From: an uncultured Prevotella sp.
GTDB taxonomy: Bacteria; Bacteroidota; Bacteroidia; Bacteroidales; Bacteroidaceae
Length of the DNA: 64,000 nucleotides
Direction: 5' to 3'
NCBI GenBank assembly: GCA_905196835.1
Contig: CAJJWN010000003.1
Location: 1 to 64,000 of the forward strand
A program made the translations under genes and the position numbers. Positions 43,025 to 51,860 of the stretch are shown one piece after another (the first letter of the stretch is position 1; each line of letters begins with the position of its first letter). The notes beneath the pieces were generated by a model. The model had not been told where the DNA came from and did not search any database. It saw only the letters and a program-made list of their open reading frames with translations.

Positions 43025-44755
43025 TTATTTAATCTCTACATCGAATTCAAGGCCGGTCTGCCATGTCAGGTCAACGCTAAGGCCGAGCGACAGGCGCTCT
43101 GCACGCAGGTCAGGAATGGTGACATAAGCGTCTGCCAAAGAACTGATGCTTACATTCGCCGTTGTAACGTAATCCTTGGTGAATACGTTTGTCGGTTTAG
43201 CACCCGTACCGGAGAACGTAGCATTTGTCGGGTCAAGCTCGCCGATAAGATAGAACTTCATGCCGTTGGCAATCAAGCCGTCGTGTCCGTAGAAGTTGAT
43301 ACCTGAATTGTTGGTAAGCTCCAACGCGAAGTAAACCGTCTTGTTGGTGTTGCCATCCTTCGAGTTGTCGAGCACGAGGGTGTAGTTAGCATTAGAAGCT
43401 GTTGTTTCATTCTTAGCTACAGTATTTGCCGGGAACTTGTCGTAGATGTTGTAGTCGAACGTGGTCGGGGTGCCACCAGTAAAGTCATAGCCCACCTTGT
43501 CAGGCTGGCCGCCAACGATTATAGCAGTTACGGGGAAGCCGTCACCTACGGGCACATAGTTTACATTGCCCAGCGGGCCTAATTCATCAGCATTGTCGGG
43601 AAGGCTACCGGCTGTACACCTTACAGTGGTCTTGAGGTTGCCTACTGCATACTGAACGTTGTCCTCCAAAGCAACGGTGCGAGTTGTAGCGGTTACTTCA
43701 TCGCCCCAACCAGACCAAGTTTCACTCTCCCATGCAGCAGATGAATTTGGCCATGAGTTGTACTCGGATGTATAAGTCTTGGCATTTGTACCTATATAAT
43801 AATACAATGCTGCCGGGTAGCATATTTTTGCCGCATCAACCGTATAAGAATTACCTCCAGGCACAGCCTGAACGAACTTGCTCTCACCGCTGTTCCACTC
43901 TACCATGGCAACACCTTCCGGCAGACCAACGTTCTCGGGGAAGTTGGCGGCATAATTGGTAGTGTTCCATGACAGCTTGCCGCTTCCATTTACGCTCATC
44001 ACGCTGTTGCTTTCACCTAATATCGCGGTCTTAACAGCATCAGCCCCTGTTGAGGGAAGATTGTCATAAAGGGTCTGCATTGCTATAAGCAGAGAGTTGG
44101 CTGAAGCGGCCTTCATTTTAATGAACTCATCGTAAAGAGTTTTCAATTCACTTGGGCCAGTAGGAGAACCGAACGCCGTAGCAACAGCGTTAAGATAGTC
44201 CACCATCTTTTTCATTCCGCCAGAGAATGTAGTTGTGGTGTTGTCCGAATTAATCGTCCTGAGCTTGAACTCGATTGCATCGCGGTCAGCGGCGGTTGTG
44301 AGGTTGGTCTCAATTACGCCGTTTTCCATGTTGGATGCACCACTGCCCTTCGTAGCCTGGCCGTAGAAGTGGAAATACTTGGTACCGGTGGGGATGTTGA
44401 CATCATTGTAGAGTTTGTAGTTGCCGTTATTGCTGCTTCCGGGATTATCCAAAGCGCTGATGTTGCCAAGCCCTGTGATGTAAGAGAAGTCAGTAGCAGT
44501 GCTGCCTGTTGTCGAAACAAGGTAGATGTCCTGCATTCCGCGGAAGTTATTGTTCTGCTGAACGGTCTCGCCACCCATACGTGTGCCGCCCTTGGCATAG
44601 GGAATGTTTATGGCAAACTGCGTCTTTACAGACTCGCCGTCGAAGGTAGGATTAGGCTCGACATCTGCAATATCGTCAGACGAGCAGGCGGTGAAGCCGA
44701 GTGCGCCAGTGAGCACGAATGCGCCCATCAAGGCAAACTTGTCTAATTTAATCAT
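43025..44755 (-). CDS. Major fimbrillin, Mfa1/FimA family lipoprotein
   Basis: 576 residues. The signal ends at LGFTAC with acylated Cys near residue 24. KTQFAINIPYAKGGTRMGG followed by NNFRGMQDIYLVST is the classical N-terminal domain of Mfa1-like pilins; the Arg in GGTRMGG near residue 59 is a candidate trypsin-like processing site. The protein ends LGLSVDLTWQTGLEFDVEIK, a terminal strand suited to donor-strand exchange. It should be exported as a lipoprotein, cleaved and polymerised into a type V pilus. It lies between the DUF3868 gene (upstream) and the anchor gene. Confidence 0.85.
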   Translation of the reverse strand: MIKLDKFALMGAFVLTGALGFTACSSDDIADVEPNPTFDGESVKTQFAINIPYAKGGTRMGGETVQQNNNFRGMQDIYLVSTTGSTATDFSYITGLGNISALDNPGSSNNGNYKLYNDVNIPTGTKYFHFYGQATKGSGASNMENGVIETNLTTAADRDAIEFKLRTINSDNTTTTFSGGMKKMVDYLNAVATAFGSPTGPSELKTLYDEFIKMKAASANSLLIAMQTLYDNLPSTGADAVKTAILGESNSVMSVNGSGKLSWNTTNYAANFPENVGLPEGVAMVEWNSGESKFVQAVPGGNSYTVDAAKICYPAALYYYIGTNAKTYTSEYNSWPNSSAAWESETWSGWGDEVTATTRTVALEDNVQYAVGNLKTTVRCTAGSLPDNADELGPLGNVNYVPVGDGFPVTAIIVGGQPDKVGYDFTGGTPTTFDYNIYDKFPANTVAKNETTASNANYTLVLDNSKDGNTNKTVYFALELTNNSGINFYGHDGLIANGMKFYLIGELDPTNATFSGTGAKPTNVFTKDYVTTANVSISSLADAYVTIPDLRAERLSLGLSVDLTWQTGLEFDVEIK

Positions 44756-44920
44756 AATACAAAAAGTTTAAGTTGTTAGTTAATTCAGTTTTCTATTTTG
44801 ACAGGCCGGATGGGCCGGATGGGGCTAATGGGCCGGATGGGAGAGCCGGGCACTCTGGGAGATATTTGGCTTATTGCCTATTAGGCTAATCAGGCTCATT
44901 TGGCCTTATTGCTTATTGGC
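44756..44920. repeat. GGCCGGATGG and GGCTAAT repeats between DUF3868 and fimbrillin genes
   Basis: Short direct units (GGCCGGATGGG, GGCTAATGGGCC, TTAGGCTAATCAGGCTCATT) belong to the GGCTAAT/GAGCC family. The gap is 165 bases, so the fimbrillin may have its own promoter or read through. Confidence 0.6.
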
Positions 44921-46276
44921 CTAATTGCCGCTTTCGGCCTTAATGCGGCGCGCCTTGATGTCCTCGGCCTGGCGCAGGTTGTCTGTGGCCTGGCGGTTGC
45001 CGTCTTGTGCGGCACGGCGGAAAAAGCCTATCGCCTCGTCCTCTGCGCCGGTCATGTAGCAGGCTGTGCCGAGAGCGTTCCATGCCCGCCGGTCATCCTT
45101 GACGGTAAGCAACATGCGGCGTGCCTCGCCATAACGTCCTTGGCGCAAAAGGTCGGTAGCGCGGTTGATGGTGCGCGCCGCCGTGTCGGGCACGTAGTCA
45201 TAGTATATACGCAGGTAACCGGAGTTGCGCTGGTCTGAAAGTACGTTGTCTTTAAGGTAAGCATAAGCCTTGCCCCCGGCAAGCGAGCGTATGCGGCTCT
45301 CGCGGCGGTCAGGGTCGGCCTCGTTGTCGATGATGCGTAGCAGTTCGTCGCGCCACTGGCTCCGGCTGTCGGCTATCTGGTCGCGCAGTTCGGTCCACGC
45401 CTCTCCACCGTTGACACACTCATAGAGGGAGTCGGCCGTGGGCACACGCTGCTGTACATACCGCTTCAGGGCGGCGGCGCGGCGGCCTGCAAGGCGGCTG
45501 TTGTAAGGCACAGAGCCTTCCACCGAGGCGAGACCTATGATTTGTATGCGCTTTACGGTCGACGTGGTGTCAGCCATTATGTCGCGTGTAATTGAGATTA
45601 TGCGGTCGAGCGTAGGGCCGTTGCTGCGGAAGTCGTGGCGTATGTCATGCTTGTCAACGGGGAAGTGTACGTAGAGCGCGCCCTTCTCTTTGCGCAGTAT
45701 GCGTGTATCGTCATACGGGCGGTACTTGGATATGTGCTGCAGCACGGGGTTGTCACGCTCCAGCTCTCCGGCGCGGCCGGTATTGTCGGGCACGGCCGCC
45801 AGCACCGGTGCGAACGCCGGCACGTACATCAGGCTGCCCACGGGCACGGGCTGCATGGGTATAACGTCGCAACAGCCCTCCTTTGTCCGTTCAACGGCAA
45901 GACTTACCTTGTCCGCCCACAGCCATGGATAGTCGCCACGGCTTAGCTCAACGCTGTATTCCTTGGCCTGCCCTGCTGACAACTCGTCGCCCACGGCCGG
46001 GCCGGCCGTTCCGTAATAGCGCGCACGCTCTATGTAGCGCATATTGCGCTTGCCGCGGAACACCGTAGGCTCCAGGCGCAGCGTGTCGCCAAGTGCGCCG
46101 GCCAATACGGGAACGGCGCGCACGGCGTAATCGCTGCCGGCACCCTGCCCCTCGGCCACGGTGAAGCTAAACCTTACCGAGCTGCTGTCGCGCCAGTCTA
46201 CATCGAGCTGACGCTGTGCCGACGCTGCGCCGACAGCAAGGACTGACAATATGGTAAAAAGAAATCTCATAATCAT
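44921..46276 (-). CDS. DUF3868 / OmpA-like protein of the fimbrial locus
   Basis: 451 residues with a signal peptide (MRFLFTILSVLAVGAASA). The N-terminal part (about 20-180) has the DUF3868 features VFRGKRNMRYIERARYYGT. The middle (about 225-310) has an OmpA-C-like segment, IQIIGLASVEGSVPYNSRLA then GRRAAALKRYVQQR. The C-terminus ends in TPR-like helices (AWNALGTACYMTGAEDEAIG). Proteins of this type accompany DUF3575 and Mfa/Fim genes and may organise the pilus base in the periplasm or outer membrane. Confidence 0.75.
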   Translation of the reverse strand: MIMRFLFTILSVLAVGAASAQRQLDVDWRDSSSVRFSFTVAEGQGAGSDYAVRAVPVLAGALGDTLRLEPTVFRGKRNMRYIERARYYGTAGPAVGDELSAGQAKEYSVELSRGDYPWLWADKVSLAVERTKEGCCDVIPMQPVPVGSLMYVPAFAPVLAAVPDNTGRAGELERDNPVLQHISKYRPYDDTRILRKEKGALYVHFPVDKHDIRHDFRSNGPTLDRIISITRDIMADTTSTVKRIQIIGLASVEGSVPYNSRLAGRRAAALKRYVQQRVPTADSLYECVNGGEAWTELRDQIADSRSQWRDELLRIIDNEADPDRRESRIRSLAGGKAYAYLKDNVLSDQRNSGYLRIYYDYVPDTAARTINRATDLLRQGRYGEARRMLLTVKDDRRAWNALGTACYMTGAEDEAIGFFRRAAQDGNRQATDNLRQAEDIKARRIKAESGN

Positions 46277-46396
46277 TTAGTTTTTCTTCTTTAAGGGAGG
46301 GCCGGGAGAGCTGGGAGCTTCGGGAGGGCTAATGGATTTTTCACTCTTAACTCTTAACTCTTCACTCTTAATTCTTAACTCTTCCCTTTTCACTCC

Positions 46397-46981
46397 TTAC
46401 TTCAAATAATATACTACCGACACAGCGAGCTTGGTTGGCATGAAGAGGCTCTTTGTGTCTTCGCCAAGCTTGCTGCCGCACACCTCGCAGGCGTACTTGG
46501 AATAATGTGTCAGGCCGTAGCCGATACCGACCACGCCCTCAATGCTCCACCGCTTTCCGGGAAGCATCCAACTGTAACCATAGACCAGCCCGACAGCTCC
46601 AAGGTCACCTTGAAAACGCTGGCTGCGCAGGTCTTTGAATATTCCGAAGGGGAACTTCACACCGCCGGCATTATAGTGTGAGTAGAGGATGTTGGCTCCA
46701 ATGAAGTGACCCGAGTACGGGGCACAAAGCCAATAGCGCGCCTCGGGTTGTACCAAGACGTGCTTCAGCTTCTTGTTGCCGGAAAAAGTAAACGGGTTGT
46801 AGCCGGCCGACACGTCCAATGTCCACTTCTTTGACAGGCGCGCCTCAACGCCTGCATTGAACGTTGCAGTTGTCCAGTACAGTGCGTTGGTCTTAATTGC
46901 TATGCGTTGCGCATGGAGTGGAATACTAAACAACAGACATGCCAACACTAATATAAAGGCTCTAAATTTGCCATTAGCCAT
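46397..46981 (-). CDS. DUF3575 outer-membrane protein of the fimbrial locus
   Basis: 194 residues from the ATG at 46981 (MANGKFRAFILVLACLLFSI); a TTG at 46996 is an alternative. After the signal peptide the conserved QRIAIKTNALYWTTATFNAG opens a small barrel domain, with YSWMLPGKRWSIEGVVGIGYG near the middle. It is the first gene of the fimbrial locus. A TATTTTTG box on the minus strand (47022-47029) lies about 40 bases upstream. Confidence 0.82.
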   Translation of the reverse strand: MANGKFRAFILVLACLLFSIPLHAQRIAIKTNALYWTTATFNAGVEARLSKKWTLDVSAGYNPFTFSGNKKLKHVLVQPEARYWLCAPYSGHFIGANILYSHYNAGGVKFPFGIFKDLRSQRFQGDLGAVGLVYGYSWMLPGKRWSIEGVVGIGYGLTHYSKYACEVCGSKLGEDTKSLFMPTKLAVSVVYYLK

Positions 46982-46996
46982 CACAGACAGTCTCAA

Positions 46997-47432
46997 TCGT
47001 TAATACCAATATAAACTGTTGCAAAAATAATAAATATTTATGAATGTGTGAATTTACCCCCCGATTAATATTCGTTAACACAAATAAAACAAATATAATA
47101 TCTTAGCGGAAGGACGCCCGCCGGTAGGAAGAAAGGGGGCGGGGGCGGAATCCAGTATAGATAACCTGTTTTTGCCATATTTATGTACTTGATTCCGCAT
47201 TTCTGCGGAATGACTGATTACCCTCTGACTATTTGAAATAGGATTATCACAACATTATCCTTATGTCGAACTCACGTGCGGTTTAATTTTTCATTTTTCA
47301 TTGTTAATTTCCGCGAAGCGGTTTTGCCCCTTCGGGGATGAGATATGCACCTATACACCTGAACAGCGGATGAACCGAAAAGAGGCAGCCTGCAAGCGTT
47401 GCGACAAAACGAAACGAAAAAAAATGGAAAAC
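46997..47432. repeat. Intergenic DNA with a degraded MITE-like element
   Basis: No gene. 47130-47282 contains a decayed relative of the 58.99-59.23 kb element: GGAATCCAGT, then CTTGATTCCGCATTTCTGCG, ending with CTTATGTCGAACTCACGTG. The remainder is AT-rich and GC-poor sequence with ATTTTTCATT units. Confidence 0.55.
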
Positions 47433-47720
47433 ATCTTTCATCTTTCAGTTTACGGTGTAACACACTGAATGTCAAGGCGTTGCACAATGACAGATGTGCG
47501 CGGCATCTTTCAGCCGTCTCTCACCGTAATACTCTGAATGAAGGATGATGACAGATACGACAAGCTATCTTTCAGCGCGCAACACCTTGACATTCAGCGT
47601 GTTACACCGTAAACTGAAAGATGAAAGATATTTTGCAGTAAAAACACGGCTTATTGCACATCAAGACACGGCAAACGGCATTGCAATATACGGCAAACAG
47701 GGCAGCGAAAGGCCGTCGTT
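47433..47720. repeat. 51-base inverted repeat, CTTTCAGTT family, with ACACGGC units
   Basis: Arms 47433-47483 and 47579-47629 match at 49 of 51 positions around a 95-base centre. After the right arm come units such as ACACGGCTTATTGCA, ACACGGCAAACGGCATTGCA and ATACGGCAAAC (47640-47700). The order of parts is the same as at 27803-28019, so the two are members of one family. Confidence 0.8.
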
Positions 47721-47763
47721 AATAATGCGAAACGACGTTGAAAAAAAACGAAGCAGTACAAAT

Positions 47764-48005
47764 ATATTACGTGAGTTCGGTATAAGAAGCATCGACAATC
47801 ATCCTGCTTCAATCAGTCGGTTGGTAGCTGTCGTTCCGCGCTCCGACGCTGAATGACAGATGCCGACCGATACCAATTGACCGTTTGAGACACAAAATAG
47901 ATTGATACACGCCTTATTGAAACGTAAATTCCTTATGCCGAACTCGCGTAGCGCTAAATATGTCACTACAAAGGAGGTTGCTTATGCCGAACTCACATTA
48001 ATCAA
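47764..48005. repeat. MITE-like element with GTGAGTTCGGTATAAG and CTTATGCCGAACTCGCG ends
   Basis: The left end at about 47769-47788 and the right end at about 47931-47950 are inverted copies. Inside lies TCGGTTGGTAGCTGTCGTTC followed by CCGCGCTCCGACGC, shared with the intact copy at 58.99-59.23 kb. A further right end, CTTATGCCGAACTCACATTA, lies at 47980-47999. Confidence 0.65.
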
Positions 48006-48015
48006 GCAAGAGCCA

Positions 48016-48786
48016 TTACTTCCGCTTTTCCACGCCGCTGCGTGAATGGCGGCGGTAACTGCGGTAATCGTCAACGGGGATTTCAACGCCCGACTCTTCA
48101 AGCGCCGCCCCATGCAGCAGACGGAACTTCATGTAGCGTATGTTCAGCCCGCGCTCTATCCACTGGCTCTCGTAATAGGTCTGTATGGAGAGTATGCGGC
48201 GCGTATCGTCGTCGATGTCGGCCGTATGGTAAAGGTCTTCCGTGCAGAAGAGCACCGGCAGGCCGTTATGGGCCACCATGTAGCGCGTATATGTAAAGAG
48301 GAAATTGCTGTCTGTCTTGACGTGCACTATGCCGCCGTCAACCAAGAAGCGGCGGTAACGCTCCATGAAGTATGTGCTGGTAAGGCGCTTACGCACGTTC
48401 TTCATCTGCGGGTCGCTGAACGTAAGCCATATTTCCTGCACCTCGCCGGGAGCAAAAAAGCGGTCGATTAGCTCAATGTTGGTACGCAGGAAGGCGACAT
48501 TATTTAGCCCCTCGGCAAGCGCCTGCGTCGCTCCCGTCCACATGCGGGCCCCCTTGATGTCAACTCCTATGAAGTTGACGTCGGGGAACAGGCGCGCAAG
48601 GCCTACGGCATACTCACCCTTGCCGCAGCCAAGCTCAAGCACAATGGGGTTGTCGTTATGGAAATACATCTCTCGCCAACGGCCTTTCATCTCGAAAGGA
48701 ACATCGTCAATAACTGAATACGGATACTGAAAAACGTTCGCGTAACGCTCCATGTCGGCGAACTTGGCCAGTTTTCCCTTTGACAT
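48016..48786 (-). CDS. trmB: tRNA (guanine46-N7)-methyltransferase
   Basis: 256 residues from the ATG at 48786 ([20 protein letters not shown]); the ORF extension upstream is repeat-derived. The SAM site is [20 protein letters not shown], followed by [23 protein letters not shown] and [15 protein letters not shown] are family motifs. It methylates G46 in the tRNA variable loop. Compared with typical TrmB (about 215-240 residues) it has a short extra C-terminal tail. No operon partner is close. Confidence 0.94.
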   Translation of the reverse strand: MSKGKLAKFADMERYANVFQYPYSVIDDVPFEMKGRWREMYFHNDNPIVLELGCGKGEYAVGLARLFPDVNFIGVDIKGARMWTGATQALAEGLNNVAFLRTNIELIDRFFAPGEVQEIWLTFSDPQMKNVRKRLTSTYFMERYRRFLVDGGIVHVKTDSNFLFTYTRYMVAHNGLPVLFCTEDLYHTADIDDDTRRILSIQTYYESQWIERGLNIRYMKFRLLHGAALEESGVEIPVDDYRSYRRHSRSGVEKRK

Positions 48787-48892
48787 AAGAATTAAAAGTG
48801 AAGATTTAAGAATGAAGAGTGAAAAATCCATTACCTTGCATTTCACGGTATTTGAATTTTCCACTCTTCATTATTCATTTTTCATTATTCAT

Positions 48893-49915
48893 TTATTCAA
48901 TTACCACTTTCGTCCAACCATGCACGTCTGGCTCAATGCCGTACTGTATGTTGCGCAGCTTGTTGTACAGCTTTGTACTTATCGGACCTGGCTTGCCGTC
49001 CTTGCTGATGACGTAGCTCTTGTGGTTCTCGAGGTCGTCTATCTTGGAGATGGGGCTGATAACGGCAGCTGTGCCGCAGGCTCCGGCCTCCTCAAACGTT
49101 GCCAGCTCTTCTTCAGGTATTTGCCTGCGCTCCACCTTCATGCCCATATCCTCGGCCAGCTGCATCAGGCTCTTGTTGGTGATGCTGGGCAGTATGCTTG
49201 TTGACTTAGGCGTAACATAAGTGTTGTCCTTTATGCCGAAGAAGTTGGCTGCACCGCACTCGTCAATGTACTTTTTCTCCTTAGCGTCGAGATAGAACTC
49301 GCAGGCGTAACCGAGGTCGTGCGCCATCTTGTTGGCACGCAATGAAGCGGCGTAGTTGCCGCCCACCTTATATATACCGGTGCCAAGCGGAGCGGCACGG
49401 TCGTATTCGCGTATGATAACGTAAGGATTGGTGGCGAAGCCTCCCTTGAAGTACGGGCCTACCGGTGTGACGAATATCATGAACATGTATTCAGTAGCCG
49501 GATGCACGCCAACCTGTGCCGACATGCCCAGCAGCAACGGACGGATATAGAGCGTTGCGCCGCTCTCGTATGTGGGGATATAGTCCTGGTTGAGGCGTAC
49601 CACTTTGGCAACCATCTCCTCAAACAGCTCTGTCGGCACCTCGGGCATGAGTATTCCGCGGCATGTGCTTTGCAGGCGGGCGGCGTTCTCGTCCATGCGG
49701 AACACACGCACCTTGCCGTCCGGACAACGGTAGGCCTTCAGACCTTCAAACGCCTCCTGGCCGTAATGCAGGCAGGTGGCCGCCATGTGCATCTTGATGT
49801 ATTCGTCGGAACAGATTTCTATCTCGCCCCACTTGCCGTCGCGGTAATAGCAACGCACGTTGTAGTCTGTCGGAATATATCCGAAAGGCAACTTTGCCCA
49901 ATCCAGATTTTTCAT
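48893..49915 (-). CDS. ilvE: Branched-chain amino acid aminotransferase
   Basis: 340 residues, PLP fold class IV. The PLP-binding Lys is in GTGIYKVGGNYAASLRANKM (near residue 182), and ECGAANFFGIKDNTYVTPKS holds the cofactor/substrate site. It interconverts branched-chain 2-oxo acids and Val, Ile or Leu with glutamate. The minus-strand box TACTTTTG (49947-49954), with ATTG 20 bases upstream, is a plausible promoter. It is transcribed alone. Confidence 0.95.
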   Translation of the reverse strand: MKNLDWAKLPFGYIPTDYNVRCYYRDGKWGEIEICSDEYIKMHMAATCLHYGQEAFEGLKAYRCPDGKVRVFRMDENAARLQSTCRGILMPEVPTELFEEMVAKVVRLNQDYIPTYESGATLYIRPLLLGMSAQVGVHPATEYMFMIFVTPVGPYFKGGFATNPYVIIREYDRAAPLGTGIYKVGGNYAASLRANKMAHDLGYACEFYLDAKEKKYIDECGAANFFGIKDNTYVTPKSTSILPSITNKSLMQLAEDMGMKVERRQIPEEELATFEEAGACGTAAVISPISKIDDLENHKSYVISKDGKPGPISTKLYNKLRNIQYGIEPDVHGWTKVVIE

Positions 49916-50009
49916 AATATCGCTTTGATTGATGAGTTTCTTGTTGCAAAAGTAGCAATTATCTTAATAACAAGCAATTTTTTAATGAAATAATTATGAT
50001 TGGGATGAT

Positions 50010-50122
50010 GGGGGATTAGCCCAATGGGACTAATTAGCCTGATGGGGAATAAGCCCAATGAGCCTAATTCGGCTGGTGCCCGAGAAGGGGATTATGAATT
50101 ATGAATTGTAGATTATGAATTG
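50010..50122. repeat. GGCTAAT/GAGCC-type short repeats
   Basis: TTAGCCCAATGGGACTAATTAGCC and relatives fill 50010-50075 in both orientations, with a short direct AATTATGAATTGTAGATTATGAAT unit at 50090-50118. No gene lies between ilvE and xseB. Confidence 0.55.
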
Positions 50123-50308
50123 CTAATTGCCGAGTATCTTCGTTATTTCCTCGTCGGTCTTGGCAAGCTTGTCCTTGCAAAGCTTGATTAGGCGCTGTGC
50201 CGTTTTCAGTTGCTGCGACAGGCTATCGATGTCGAGTTCGTCGTTTTCCATCTTGCTTACGATGTCTTCAAGCTGCTTGATTGCCGCTTCGTAGGTGGTT
50301 TCTTTCAT
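50123..50308 (-). CDS. xseB: Exodeoxyribonuclease VII small subunit
   Basis: 61 residues, standard length for XseB. YEAAIKQLEDIVSKMENDEL and the helix LSQQLKTAQRLIKLCKDKL are family signatures. With XseA it degrades single-stranded DNA to oligonucleotides. It follows xseA by 78 bases on the same strand. Confidence 0.93.
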   Translation of the reverse strand: MKETTYEAAIKQLEDIVSKMENDELDIDSLSQQLKTAQRLIKLCKDKLAKTDEEITKILGN

Positions 50309-50386
50309 GTTTTCGGGATTTTTGGGTGTTCTGGGAGAACTGGTAACTATGGGATTAAAGGGATGGTAGAGGGCAATTCATGGGTG

Positions 50387-51754
50387 CTATTTCTTGGTTA
50401 CCGTAGACTTTACACGTCCCCGTCCGAGCAGTGTTTCAATGACATCGCCGTCACTTAATGCCGCCGAAGAACGCACGGCGCGGCCATTATGCAACGTTAT
50501 CGAGTAGCCGCGCTTAAGCAAATGGGCGGGATTTTGCGCCTCCGCACGCTGTGACAGCAACTCAAGGCGGTGCGCCTCGGCGGCCAGTCTGCGGCTTATG
50601 GCAGGAGGAATGGAGGCGGACAGGCGGTCGAGACGCGCCCCTTGTGACATCACGGCGCGCCTTACGGCCATGCCGAGCCTTGCCGACAGACCGTCAACCA
50701 ACGCACGCTGACGTGTACAGACCAAAGAGAACGACACCGGTATGCGCTCCGCCACGCGGGCGATGCGCAGCCGCTCGAAGTCCATGCGGCGGCTTACGGC
50801 GGCCACAATGGCGTCACGGGCGCGGTCGATACGTTCCGAAGTATGCTTCAGGTTGTCTATGAGCAGGGCGGCGGCCGCCGTCGGCGTCTTGGCCCGCGTA
50901 TGCGCAACCATGTCAACTACGCTCTCGTCGCGTTCGTGGCCGATGCCGGTTATTACGGGCAAAGGAAAGTTTGCCACGTTCTCCGCAAGCTCAAGCGAGT
51001 CGAAGGCGGACAGGTCGCTCGTTGCTCCTCCGCCGCGGATTATCACCACGCAGTCATACTTCGCGGCATCAGCGTTCACCGCGTTGAGGGCATCGATTAT
51101 GCTCCGCGCCGTGCGTTCGCCCTGCATTACGGCAGGGAAGAGCGTAACCGTGAACGCAAAACCGAACCGATTGGTGTCAAGCTGGTTGCAGAAGTCGCCG
51201 TAACCGGCCGCCGTCTCGCTGGAGATTACGGCTATGCTCTGCGCGAATGGCGACAGGGCGAGCTGCTTGTTGAGGTCGAACACGCCTTCCTCTTTCAGCC
51301 GGCAGATTACTTCCTGGCGGCGGCGCGCCATGTCGCCGAGGGTGAACGTAGGGTCAATGTCTGTCACTATCCACGAAAAACCGTAGTTTTCATGGAACTG
51401 TGCGTGCACCTTCAGCAGCACCTTCATGCCCGCACTTATGCACTGCCCGGTGACGCGCTCGAAGTGGGGACGCACCAACATCCACGCCGAACGCCAGCAC
51501 TTAGCCGATGCTCGCGCCACAGGCGTTACGCCGTCAGGGTCTTTCTGCACAAGCTCCATGTAGCAATGTCCGCCACGCTCGCGCACCTCCGACAGCTCCG
51601 CCTCCACCCAATAGTCGCCGGGCAGGGTCAGTTCGACGGCCTCGCGGACGAGGGAGTTAAGCTCAAAAAGAGAGAGAGCCCCACCCCACCCCTCCCGATG
51701 GGAGGGCTCTTGATTAGCTTGATTGGGTGTAAAAACAGTATCTTGATATTTCAT
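50387..51754 (-). CDS. xseA: Exodeoxyribonuclease VII large subunit
   Basis: 455 residues from the ATG at 51754, the nearest in-frame ATG upstream of the conserved LSLFELNSLVREAVE. An OB-fold (about 25-125), a catalytic core with VVIIRGGGATSDLSAFDSLE and TGIGHERDESVVDMVAHTRA, and a coiled C-terminus are present. The first 25 residues read MKYQDTVFTPNQANQEPSHR and then EGWGGA, of which EPSHREGWGGA is a translated GC-rich repeat (about 51680-51712). No other start keeps the family N-terminus. It acts in DNA repair. Confidence 0.92.
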   Translation of the reverse strand: MKYQDTVFTPNQANQEPSHREGWGGALSLFELNSLVREAVELTLPGDYWVEAELSEVRERGGHCYMELVQKDPDGVTPVARASAKCWRSAWMLVRPHFERVTGQCISAGMKVLLKVHAQFHENYGFSWIVTDIDPTFTLGDMARRRQEVICRLKEEGVFDLNKQLALSPFAQSIAVISSETAAGYGDFCNQLDTNRFGFAFTVTLFPAVMQGERTARSIIDALNAVNADAAKYDCVVIIRGGGATSDLSAFDSLELAENVANFPLPVITGIGHERDESVVDMVAHTRAKTPTAAAALLIDNLKHTSERIDRARDAIVAAVSRRMDFERLRIARVAERIPVSFSLVCTRQRALVDGLSARLGMAVRRAVMSQGARLDRLSASIPPAISRRLAAEAHRLELLSQRAEAQNPAHLLKRGYSITLHNGRAVRSSAALSDGDVIETLLGRGRVKSTVTKK

Positions 51755-51852
51755 CTTGCAAGAAATTATTGACGAATACCAGAAAAAGGGAAGGCAAAAA
51801 GACAACATTATAATCAGAACTCCCTCCCCGCGGGAGGGCCGGGGTGGGGCTT
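51680..51852. repeat. Paired GC-rich palindromes at the xseA/S8 boundary
   Basis: The first copy (about 51680-51712) lies inside the xseA coding region; the second (about 51820-51852) is between xseA and the S8 protease stop. They are in opposite orientation, as in the pairs at 16.3 and 26.5 kb. Confidence 0.75.
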
Positions 51853-51860
51853 TAATTTTC

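Noticed and set aside
47433..47720. Insertion sequence remnant
   Set aside because: Long arms are present but no transposase fragment or target duplication was found, so it is listed only as a repeat.
48787..48864. Longer trmB start at 48864
   Set aside because: The added residues come from AT-rich repeat DNA and lie before the conserved [18 protein letters not shown].
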